From positions 1 to 64,000 of the forward strand of contig NZ_WEHZ01000026.1 of the NCBI RefSeq assembly GCF_012641745.1: a stretch of 64,000 bases of DNA, read 5' to 3'. The first letter of the stretch is position 1, and each line of letters begins with the position of its first letter. Of this stretch, positions 46,985 through 57,600 are shown in pieces. The position numbers and the translations under genes were made by a program. Below the pieces are notes generated by a model, which worked only from the letters and a program-made list of their open reading frames with translations, was not told where the DNA came from and did no database searches. Source of the DNA: Pseudoalteromonas peptidolytica (GTDB taxonomy: Bacteria > Pseudomonadota > Gammaproteobacteria > Enterobacterales > Alteromonadaceae).

Positions 46985-49900
46985 CTACATTCCTTTTAGA
47001 TTGTTTATATATTTTTCTATAAGTGTTGTTATTTGTTGTTCGTTAAATAGCAGTGCGCTGTAACCGACAAATACATGTTGTTGGCCTTGCTCGAAATAAG
47101 TTGATATGTACAAACTGTAAGGGCTTGACATTGTTTCGTCAGATACAACAAATGGAATTGTGTGCTTGAGCTTGGTGTGCCAATCTTCTAGCTTGGTGAC
47201 AGTATGGGGGTTACTTGAGGTGTTTAGTTCACCTTGGTAATTGAAACTAAAATCAGCAGGTTGTAATACTGGTAGTGCTGATTTGACTTTGTCATCTGGA
47301 TTTAAGTGCGACAATGCGTAGTATCCAGTCGCGTTGTGAGGGGCAGATGCCAAAAAGGTATCGATATGCACAGCGGTACTGTGTATTGACTCGAATGCGC
47401 ATGATTCAAGAAGCAAATTCACCGGTGAAATTAAGTAGCCCACGATAGCTTCGGCAGAAACACCAAGGTACTGGTTGAAGCGATTGAATTGAGAAAGCTC
47501 AATGGCAACTTCGTTAAGCTCGAAAGTTGTTTTCAGCGCGTTTGCCAGAGCGGCTGTGTGTATAGTGGATTGTGAAATTCCAAGTTGTTTCGCGCTAGCA
47601 CTAATTTGTGCACTGAGCCCTTTAGGGAGCGTAGAGACAGTATGGCGCTGAGCATCTCCTTGATTGGCTTTCATCACTTGCTCTACAGGGAATAGCCTGT
47701 CGCTTTGCTGCTTTGCGCCCTGCTGCCAAAAGGCAATATCGGCTTGCCACTTACCCGAACTAAAGGGTTGACTAAAATAGTCATAATACGCATTAGCAAA
47801 GTCGATATAACGATCTTTTTGGAGCTGGCATGTTGTGGCTCCAGCTTTTAAAGCGGTGATAATACGTTCTAAGTGTCGTGCTAAAACCTCCATACTAAAG
47901 CCATCAAAAATCAAATGATGTAGTGACAGTGTAACAAATACACTGTTACCTTTCTTAACATAAAATAATCTTAATAAGCTTGATGTTAAACGGATTGTTT
48001 GTACTTCTTTTGTGATAAAGGCCGCGACTTGATCAAGCGCTAAATGGGATAGATCAAAGCAAATTCTTTGAGATAGGGTGGCCTTTACACTTTCAATATA
48101 TTCGTTACTTTTTTTGACATCAAACCTTGTTCTAAATGCAGGGTGGTGGGAGATAAGTAGAGTAATTGCGCGATTGAGCAAATCAAAGGTTAGTTTGTTA
48201 TCTTCATCCGCAAGTGCCATAGAGTGATTGACAACCCATAGGTGATGCTCTCCCCCCATCGCGAGTAAATATTGACGATTTGGTAAACTGGGGAGTGGGA
48301 TAATTTCCTCATCTTGATAATGGTGCTCATCAAGGCGCAAATCTAGAGTCACTAAATGCTCAGACTGGGTTTGCTCGACAAGGCCGGCCATGTGATCTAA
48401 GCAAGGGTTTTGGATAAACGCTTTTATTGTAATAGAGATCCCTAGCGTATGATTGATGCTTGCAATTAAGTCAATCACTTGAATTGAGTTACCCCCAAGC
48501 TCAAAAAATGACTTAAACGGATCAAAAACATCAACGTTTAGCTTACGTTGCCAAAGCTGAACGAGCACTTTTGGATAGTGTTGAATCGTACCTTGTGTAG
48601 TTTGCTCGTGATTCACGTATTTACTTTGCTTGGTCAGAGCAAGTTTATCCGTTTTGCCGTTCGGGGTCAGTGGCAACTGAGGTAGTGTTGTGATTTCAGC
48701 AGGTTGCATAAAGTAGGGTAGTCGCTCTGCGATATATTGGCGTAACGCGACGAGGTTTATCTCTGTGTTTGGCTTCAAAACGATAAAAGCAGAAAGTTTT
48801 TCTGTTTGGCTTAACACGATAGCAGCCGCATCAATATCAGGGTATTGAGAAATCATATTCTCAATCTCTGAGATCTCTATTCTAAAACCATTTAGCTTAA
48901 TTTGTTGGTCGATACGTCCTTGATATATTAATCTGTCGCAGCTATCTATCTTGACTAAATCTCCTGTTTTGTAGGCACTAATGTGACCCTGATCGTGAGC
49001 AAATGAGATAAACTTATCAGAGGTTTGCTGAGCTTGGTTCAAATAGCCATTAGCGAGACCATCACCAGCAATCAATAATTCTCCGGTAACACCTCGTGGT
49101 ACAAGCTGTAGCTGCTGATTAACAACATAGAATTGTGTATTGGCTATCGGTTTGCCTAGGTGGATGTCGTCATCATGACCTAATGATGCAACTGAAGACC
49201 ACACCGTAGTTTCTGTCGGCCCGTACATATTCCACAAAGCAACAGCCTGTATGTTCAGGTACTGTTTTAACTCCAAGGGAAGTGCTTCTCCACCACTTAA
49301 TACTGTCGTGTTTTCATGCAATTGCACATTAAAACTTTTAAGCATATTTAGTGAAGAAGGAGTCGCTTGAATAAAGTTAACCCCTGCACGATTGATTAGT
49401 GACTGTAGCTGCTGCGGATCTTTGCTTTGAGCGTTGGTGGCCAAGTGCACGGTACCACCTACGAGCAGTGGTAAATATAGTTCCAACACATGAATATCAA
49501 AGGAAATTGAAGTGATTGCTAGGGCTGATGTTTGTTCATCAAGCGCAAATGTTTCTTGCATTGCGTATAAAAAATTTCGTAATGCAAAATGAGATATTGT
49601 TACGCCTTTTGGTTTGCCAGTAGAGCCTGAGGTATAGATGATATATGCGAGAGAGTTGGCCGTAATACGTACTGCAGGCAGGTTTTTTTCAGTATTGACA
49701 TCAAAATTTGCCTGCAAGCATTGCACGGTGACATCGAATGATTGGCAATGTTCTAACAATACGGGATCGCACAAGATGAGTTGCGTATCCGAATCGTCTA
49801 CCATATGGGCAATTCTGGCAGTGGGGTAGTTAGGGTCTAATGGTAGATACGCATGACCGCTATGTAAAATGGCCAACATGGCAGCAACCATGTGTACTGA

Positions 49901-51664
49901 ACGATGACAATATACACCAATAAAGCAGTTTGCCTCGAGCGACTGGGTTTGGATAAGTGCTGAATATTGCTTAACAAGCGCTTGCAGCATTTGATAACTG
50001 TATGTTCCAGATTGGTCGACTATGGCTATTTTATCTTTGTGGCGAGCAAAGGATTGCTGTAGCGCAAAAGGTAAAATATCGCGGTGGCTATAATCTCGCT
50101 GTACACCTTGCCAAGCCTGTTGCAGAGTTGCTTGCTGCTGCGGCGCGATAAGTGTGATAGCAGACATAGGTTGCGTCGCGTTTTGAAGTAAAGTATCTAA
50201 AACATTAGAAAAATTCTCGGCGAGCCGTTTGATGGTTTGATGATGATATAAATCACACGCATATTCCCATTCCAACAGCAAAGAATCTGGCTGCTCAAAA
50301 ATATCCAATGTTAAGTCAAATTTTGCTTTGCGAAATTGTGTCTTTGTTGGGGTGATTTCTATATTTTTTAGCGTGGGCACAATCGGCTTCATATTGTGCA
50401 TAGCAAGGAAAACATTAAATAGAGGAGGCTGATTGTGATGCCTAGTAATGGGTAGCTTCTCCAATAACACTTCAAATGGCAGGTGGGCGTGTTCAAAAGC
50501 ATCTGTGGTCTGAAGTTTTGCTTCCTCCACCAACTCAGCAAAACATTTATTAAAGTCAATATGCTGTCTCATGACAACTGTATTGGCGATAAACCCAATG
50601 AGTGTTTGTAATTGAGCATGATCGCGATTGGCAACGGGTGTACCGATGACAATATCGGACTCGTTACTGTAAAACGCCAGTAGCACATTAAATACGCTAT
50701 AAACCACGGTAAATGGCGTACAAGCATGTGCTTTGGCAAATGCTTTTATACTTGAAAGCTGACTTCTCTTTATTGAGCTGGTATAAAAATGTGCGCGAAG
50801 ATCAGAGTGAAGTGGCCGACTGTTATCGCAAGGAAAAGTGACATTCGTGGCACAGCCTTCAAGCTTTTTTTGCCACCACTGGCTAAGTAAGTCTAACTGC
50901 TTTGGTGTTAATATCGCTCGCTGCCACCTTGCATAGTCAATGTAGCTGATTGACTCCGGCTGTGGCTTGTAAGCTGTCCCATCAATTAATTGTTCGTATC
51001 GTTTTGCTACTTGCTGACAAAATAGTGCAATAGACCAACCATCAGCAGCAATATGGTGGATCACAAACACAAAGTAATAGGCGTGAGGAGCTTTTTGAAA
51101 AACTTCGACACGAATAGGGCTTTGGTGGCGCAAATCAAAGGGGGTCTCTACACGCTGTTGAATTGCGCTAAATATTGCCTCTTCGCTTAATTTTGTACAC
51201 AAGTGCAGGCGATAGACGTCAGCACTGGCAGGTGCTTGACGTTGCACTATGGTATTCTCTGTTTTTTCATATTGTGTCGTGAGCGCACTATTACAATCAA
51301 TAACTTGCCTCAGCGCCTGTTCAAAAGCTACTTGGTTCAGCGCGCCTTTGAGCGCAAATATTTTAGTAAGATGATACTCAGTAGCGCCTTCGCGCAGGGA
51401 GTCTGCCAGCCACATACGCTGTTGCTGAAACGACACCTCAGCTTGTTTAACAGCATGGTTTGACGAGATAGGCTGCGCCAGCTGTTGTATCAGTTGTTTT
51501 AGCTTATTACGCTTAATTAGTGAGATAAGGTTTTGCTTCTCAGCCTTTATTTCGTCAATGAGTGCGGCGCTTGGTTGAGTTTTGGCGTGTAACTCAAGTT
51601 GCTCATCAGCACTTAGCGAAAATGAAATCCCAAGTGTACGGCATTTTTCAATTAACTGTTCCAT
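46985..51664 (-). CDS. non-ribosomal peptide synthetase (docking-C-A-T-terminal C/E-like)
   Basis: 1559 residues. A TubC-type N-terminal docking domain (1-52); condensation domain (about 70-500) with active HHIAADG at 203-209; adenylation domain (about 530-1025) with YTSGSTGKPKG near 681, NMYGPTETTVW, YKTGD, GRIDQQIKLNGFRIE and PNGKTDK; carrier domain with phosphopantetheine Ser near 1059 (FFELGGNSIQ); then a second condensation-superfamily domain (about 1115-1550) with HHLIFDG near 1251 and FNYQGEL near 1473. The eight pocket residues plus flanking ones read DILQLGMVWK, close to the glycine code DILQLGLIWK. No thioesterase or reductase domain. Its ATG shares one base with the PKS stop, so the PKS chain is the likely donor to the first C domain. 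Confidence 0.93.
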   Translation of the reverse strand: MEQLIEKCRTLGISFSLSADEQLELHAKTQPSAALIDEIKAEKQNLISLIKRNKLKQLIQQLAQPISSNHAVKQAEVSFQQQRMWLADSLREGATEYHLTKIFALKGALNQVAFEQALRQVIDCNSALTTQYEKTENTIVQRQAPASADVYRLHLCTKLSEEAIFSAIQQRVETPFDLRHQSPIRVEVFQKAPHAYYFVFVIHHIAADGWSIALFCQQVAKRYEQLIDGTAYKPQPESISYIDYARWQRAILTPKQLDLLSQWWQKKLEGCATNVTFPCDNSRPLHSDLRAHFYTSSIKRSQLSSIKAFAKAHACTPFTVVYSVFNVLLAFYSNESDIVIGTPVANRDHAQLQTLIGFIANTVVMRQHIDFNKCFAELVEEAKLQTTDAFEHAHLPFEVLLEKLPITRHHNQPPLFNVFLAMHNMKPIVPTLKNIEITPTKTQFRKAKFDLTLDIFEQPDSLLLEWEYACDLYHHQTIKRLAENFSNVLDTLLQNATQPMSAITLIAPQQQATLQQAWQGVQRDYSHRDILPFALQQSFARHKDKIAIVDQSGTYSYQMLQALVKQYSALIQTQSLEANCFIGVYCHRSVHMVAAMLAILHSGHAYLPLDPNYPTARIAHMVDDSDTQLILCDPVLLEHCQSFDVTVQCLQANFDVNTEKNLPAVRITANSLAYIIYTSGSTGKPKGVTISHFALRNFLYAMQETFALDEQTSALAITSISFDIHVLELYLPLLVGGTVHLATNAQSKDPQQLQSLINRAGVNFIQATPSSLNMLKSFNVQLHENTTVLSGGEALPLELKQYLNIQAVALWNMYGPTETTVWSSVASLGHDDDIHLGKPIANTQFYVVNQQLQLVPRGVTGELLIAGDGLANGYLNQAQQTSDKFISFAHDQGHISAYKTGDLVKIDSCDRLIYQGRIDQQIKLNGFRIEISEIENMISQYPDIDAAAIVLSQTEKLSAFIVLKPNTEINLVALRQYIAERLPYFMQPAEITTLPQLPLTPNGKTDKLALTKQSKYVNHEQTTQGTIQHYPKVLVQLWQRKLNVDVFDPFKSFFELGGNSIQVIDLIASINHTLGISITIKAFIQNPCLDHMAGLVEQTQSEHLVTLDLRLDEHHYQDEEIIPLPSLPNRQYLLAMGGEHHLWVVNHSMALADEDNKLTFDLLNRAITLLISHHPAFRTRFDVKKSNEYIESVKATLSQRICFDLSHLALDQVAAFITKEVQTIRLTSSLLRLFYVKKGNSVFVTLSLHHLIFDGFSMEVLARHLERIITALKAGATTCQLQKDRYIDFANAYYDYFSQPFSSGKWQADIAFWQQGAKQQSDRLFPVEQVMKANQGDAQRHTVSTLPKGLSAQISASAKQLGISQSTIHTAALANALKTTFELNEVAIELSQFNRFNQYLGVSAEAIVGYLISPVNLLLESCAFESIHSTAVHIDTFLASAPHNATGYYALSHLNPDDKVKSALPVLQPADFSFNYQGELNTSSNPHTVTKLEDWHTKLKHTIPFVVSDETMSSPYSLYISTYFEQGQQHVFVGYSALLFNEQQITTLIEKYINNLKGM

Positions 51665-54600
51665 TACAACATGACCTTTACAACTTGCTCATCGGTAACG
51701 GTATCGATAGCTGACAGCTGCTCATTGTAAAGCGTGGTAATAAAGTTGGTCAGTTTTGCCACCGAGTCATGCTTCATAACTAAAGAAGCGGGTAACGGAT
51801 CATCACAAAGTGCTTGTAATCTTTGCTTAAGTTCGATTGCCATTAACGAGTTAAGACCGTAGTCGAACACGCTAGCACTACTCTCAATGTTATTTGCGTC
51901 TTGTAGCCCAAGTACAGTAGCTAAATCACACTTTATCCGACTTTCAATTAATGTTTGTCGAGCCGCTGAATTTGCAGCGTGTAATTGGGTTTTGATGGGA
52001 TCTTCGTTTTGTTCTGGTGTTGATGTCTGAAAGTGTGAAAACACTGTGCTGCCAGTCGCCAGTTTGGCATCTTGCCAATCAACTTTAAAAATACCAATTT
52101 GCGACATCGCACTGGATATTGTGCGTTCTAGCTCTTCGAGCCCTTCTTTTGAGGTGAGTGGATACATGCCAGCTTGTTGCATTGCTTGCTGTTCTAATTC
52201 AGAAAGTTGTGCCGCCATTCCCGCCTCTAACCAAGGACCCCAGTTTAAGCTAAGCGCAGACTTTCCTTGCTGTCTTCTTGCGATACACAAGCCATCCATA
52301 AAGGCATTCGCAGCCGCATAGTTTGCTTGTCCCGCCCAGCCAACAATAGCAGCGATAGAAGAAAAACAAACAAAGTAGTCTAATGACAGGGCGTGAGTGG
52401 CAAGGTGTAAATACCATGCACCATTAACTTTTGGTGCCAGCACTGAATACATGTGTTCTGCACTTTGGGATGAAAATGTTGCATCTTTTAAGACACCAGC
52501 GGCATGGAAAACTCCTTTTAGTGGCGCACCTGAATGCGCAATATGCTCGATGACTTTTACGACATCGTCGTACTGGCTAATATCAGCTTGAATGTATTGA
52601 ATAATACACCCCGACAGTGCAGCTTTTTGGATTGTGTCGTTTAGGCTATCGCTAAGGGCGCTTCTACCAGAAACAAAAATATGCTTTGCCCCTTTTTCGT
52701 ATAACCAGTTCACAATCTCAAGACCAATCCCTCCTTGCCCTCCAGTAACTAGATAACTGCCCTTATCAAATTGCTCTGACGGTGTATGCCGCTTACGTGC
52801 AAAAGTCGGTAATGTGTCGAACTTAACTGACAAATATTCCGCTGCTAGCTCAGTCGGCAGGGCATTAACAGAAATGCAGTCTGAGGGTTGTTTCAGTACT
52901 CGGTCATCATTGTTGAGCAATTCAACGATTTGTACTGTCAGTCCATGTAGTGCGTGGATAGATTGGCTGTTATCTAACTGTATGGTTGGCTTGATAAAAG
53001 TATAGTCATCATGACTTAACTGTGTTGTTGGTGGAGGAGTGATACAGATGATATGGGCACCATAACATAGTCTCGCCTGTATCGAATTTGGTATGCTCGT
53101 GGCCGGATCTAGTACTAAAGTTGCAATTGATTCAGTTGTCTCACTCTTGTCTGTGGAGTCAATAACATGCACAACGCGCCCTGCGATCTTTAAACAAGAT
53201 ATCGCGACAAAGCTTTCAATGGTGGACGGATTAAAAAAGCTGACAGCAGTGGTTTGTGTAAGCAGTGTTTGCACTAACGCCAAAGCTCGGTGTAATACAG
53301 CTAAGTGCTCAGTTAACCATGTCGCACTTATGTCAGGCAGTGACACAAACGGCAAAGCGTCATCGATATAATTGGTTACACCAGCATTGGCGAATACAAG
53401 CTTAGGTTTTGTGTGATCCGCAAGCTGATAAATAAAGCAGCTTGGTCTATTGCTTAATGCTGCTCGACTAATTGATACCGCACGGACGGGGGTGATGGCT
53501 TTGTCATCATTCTTTTGTGCATAAGCCACCCAACAGTTGTCATCCATGAGCCACTGGTAATGGCCGGTGGGCGTTGTGGAAATGGTGAAATCTTTTGACT
53601 CAGTGCAGGCCTCGGAGCTTAAGTGGGCAAGTTTTTGTACGAAAACATCGCCATGACGGATAGCCATTTCCGTATCGTTCAGTTGTTGTGCGAGGAGCAG
53701 TTGCTTAAGTGTTTCAGCACTAGAAGGCTTAGCGTCAATATCGAGTAAGGTTACTTTAAATTGTTGGTTTTCTGTAGAAAATACTCTCAGCATACCCCAT
53801 ATTGCGCTTTGCAGCGGGTTAATTTCTGTGTCTCCAGCACCTTGTGAATGTTTGGTGATAATCACGATTTCTAATGACTTACCCCAATTGACAGCTTGGA
53901 TAGCTTGAAAATAATGAAGTGGCGCAACTAAAGCACGTTCAATAACCGTTTGTGAGAGGCTACCATGGCGCATTTCTATATTTGCTAAATGACGAACATC
54001 AACAATCAAGCGCTCAGTGTGACTGAGATAGGGTTGTAGTTTTTCAATGAGTGACGCTGAGTCATCATCTGACGTGATATGCACCACTGAGTTATTTTTA
54101 AGAACGTGAAGAGCCGAGAAATCAGTATTTTCAGCTAAAATACTCACGGTATTTGGCTGAGTATCTCCTGCATCCTGCGTTACTGGAGCGTGTTGCCAAT
54201 TGTAATGATATTTGAGCTCCTTTAATGAGTCTAATTGATGTTGAGTATTAGGTTTTAACTCAATCCCTTTAATGGCAACACAGAGCTGGCCGTCCAAAGT
54301 ATAAATATGGAGATCGCCAATGCAAATTGGATCGCTGAGAAGGGTAATGTCAAGCACTGAAAAGCAACGATTTGTGGGCTTTTTGTAAAAGGTAAACTCG
54401 CTGATTTTAACCGGTAAGTAGGACTTATTAACAAGTTGAAAAAAGCTCTGAAAAGCGCCATCAAGTAACATTGGGCTTAGCATAACTTGTGAGTCATCTT
54501 GAGACTCACAGTGTATTTCGACGATGACTTGTGATGATGACTTCCAGCACTGTAGTACACTTTGAAATTGCGCTTGGTAATTCATATCAAGCTGGTGGCA

Positions 54601-57600
54601 ATGGGCGTAGAAGTCGGCCTTACTTATGGCTTGTGGAAATTGTTGTATAGTGTCGCTTAAAGTGTCACCTTGATGGCAGCCTCTTTCATGCGTATCTAAG
54701 GTAAAGCGGGATTGTTGATGCCAAGTATCAGCCTCTAAACTAGACAATGAAATTGTCCCGTTTTGAGTATGGTAGCGAGTCTCTATGGTAATATCTTCAT
54801 CGCCAAGATACAGAGGCCGATTAAATTCAATGTCGCAGAGCGTGAACTGAGCATGTGGCTCTGGCTGTTGCGTGCGGGCAAATTGTAGTGCCGCTTCAAC
54901 ATAGGCTGCACCAGGATAAATCACCTCAGTACCAACTTGGTGACCTGACCAATATGGCTGTTTTTTCACGTTAACTTTGGTTTGGAAAATGGGTTGATGA
55001 CTGAGTAACTGTTGACCCAGTGTGGGTAAACAGAGGTCAGAAAAAGCATCGCGTTTTTGTTTGTTTTCAACCCGTGCGAGTTGAACATCAGGATGTTCAA
55101 GCCAGTATGATTGGTGCTGCCATTGATAATTAGGAAGCTTGATAGTGTGATTTGGAAAGCAGTTTATTGCGTTGAGTGCCAGCTTAGGAGCTAACAAACC
55201 AGATACCGCTAATGCGCCTAATGCGGCTGCAAACTGGACTTCATCGTCTTCATTTCGAAGGATAAGCGGTGTGGTGAACACAGAAAGGTCTGAAGCAACT
55301 TGCTTGATCACGTTACAGAGCACGGCGTGAGGGCTTATTTCAATAAAGTTTCTTACTCCGTTATCAAGCAGTGTATTTATCGCTTTTTCAAAATAAACAG
55401 GTTCGCGGACGTTCTTCGGCCAGTACTCAGCGTGCCAATCTTGCTGTTGGGTAAGTGAGCCTGTCACTGTGGAATACAGTGCAATGCTCGGCTCAGATGG
55501 AGACAGAAGGGCTAAAGCATCTAACAACGGTTGCTCTAGCTTATCCATAACAGGGCTATGATAGGGCACGTCAACATTGAGAAACTTTGCAAACTCGCCC
55601 TCGGCATCTAACTGTGCTGCAATTTCACTAAGTGTGTCGGTATCACCAGCAAGTGTGACGGCGGTGCTACTATTGATAGCTGCGATAGAGACTTTGTTTG
55701 GATATTCGTTACAAAGCGTTTGTGCTTGTGCTTGCGAAATCCCAACTGCCAGCATCTTTCCCTCACCTGTGGTCGTTTGCTGTAGCCGACTACGATGGTA
55801 GATGATGCGAATAGCGTCTTCGAAGCTGTACACTCCAGCGCAATAGCTTGCGGCAACTTCACCGGCGCTATGGCCAACGATGGCATCGGCTTTGATACCG
55901 TATGAAGTTAACAATTGAAACAAAGCGATTTGACAGGCAAATATTGCAGGTTGTGCATACTGGGTTTCATGGATCTCGTCACCGCCATTGTGCATTTTAT
56001 CGATCAATGACCACGACACATAGTGCTGCAATGCGCTATCAACTTTATCTATCTCTTGTTTAAATATTTTGCTGCTGCAATACAGGGCTTTGCCCATCGT
56101 TTGCCAAGTAGTTCCCATACCGGAAAAAACCAAAGCAGTAGGAGATGATGCGCTCTGCTGAGAAGTTGCACTTTGAAAGACTTTATTGGGGCGCTCGAAA
56201 ATGAAGTCTTCAAGTTGTGCCATCAAAGTCTGCTTATCTTTGGCTGTGAATACCACTCTGTTTTTAAAAGCGGTGCGCAATAGTACCGAGTTACGGCAGA
56301 AGTCGGGGAGCTCATGAGTTGCTAAAGGCGCTAAATAGTCTAAATACGCTGAGACTTGCGCTGTCAATGCCGCTGCCGACTTTGCACTAACAAAAAGTTG
56401 TAGCACACCTGCATGATCGGGGTTTGAGGTAGGGGTTAGAGTTGCTTGCTCTACCACTACATTTGCATTTGTTCCACCAAATCCAAATGAATTCACAATT
56501 GCACGCCGAGGTGTATCGTCGGCTCTATCAGGCCAAGGCGTATTTTCCGTGACTACTTTTATATTTAACTGTGCCTCATTGATGGCTGGATTTATGGTGT
56601 GACAGTGCAGTGTTTTTGGGATTACACCGCTATTCATTGCATTAATTGTTTTAATTAAGCCAGCTAATCCTGCGGTGGGCTCTGTATGGCCGATATTACT
56701 TTTAACTGAACCTATTAGGCATGGCATTAACTTGTTATCTCGAATGCCCAAAACACTACCCAAAGCATTGACCTCGATAGGATCACCCACAGCTGTGCCA
56801 GTGCCATGTGCTTCGGCATAATCAATATCCTGGCCACTCAAACCTGCAAATTCTAATGTTTTTGATAACAAACGCTGCTGCGCTAGACCATTTGGTACTG
56901 TGATCCCATTTGTTTGCCCGTCTTGATTCGTGCCACTTGCCTTAATAACAGCTAGGATTGGATCATGATCATTGATTGCATCCGCGAGTTTTTTTAATAC
57001 CACGACTGCAACGCCTTCACTTCGAACATAGCCATTCGCGTCACTCGAAAAACTTTTACATAAGCCATCAGGTGAAAGCATAGAAGCTTTGCAAATAGAC
57101 ATTGTCATTTCAGGTCTAAGCAGCAGATTGACGCCACCGGCAAGTGCTATACGGCTATCTCCGTTTAGGATTGCCTTACATGCTAAATCAAGCGCTACGA
57201 GTGATGAGGAGCAGGCGGTATCGAGAGTTAAGCTAGTACCATGGAAATCAAAACAATAAGACACTCGGTTTGCCGTCAGCGTCATCGATGAGCCCGTTGC
57301 TGAGTGACTTGAAACGTAATCATGTGCGCAGCTTGCAGTTTGCAGTTGCTCAAAGTCGTGCATAAATTGCCCCATGAATACGCTGGTGTCACTGCCTTTT
57401 AATTGTTCGATGTCTAGCCCTGCGTTTTCTAGCGCTTCGTAAGTTGCTTCAAGTACCCAGCGTTGTTGAGGGTCAATATATGGGGCTTCTTTTGGTGAAA
57501 TGCCAAAAAATGGGGCGTCGAATAATGATAAACCAGATAAGAATCCACCATTTTTTACATACATTTTCCCTGACTTTTCACGATCGCTGTCATAATAGGC

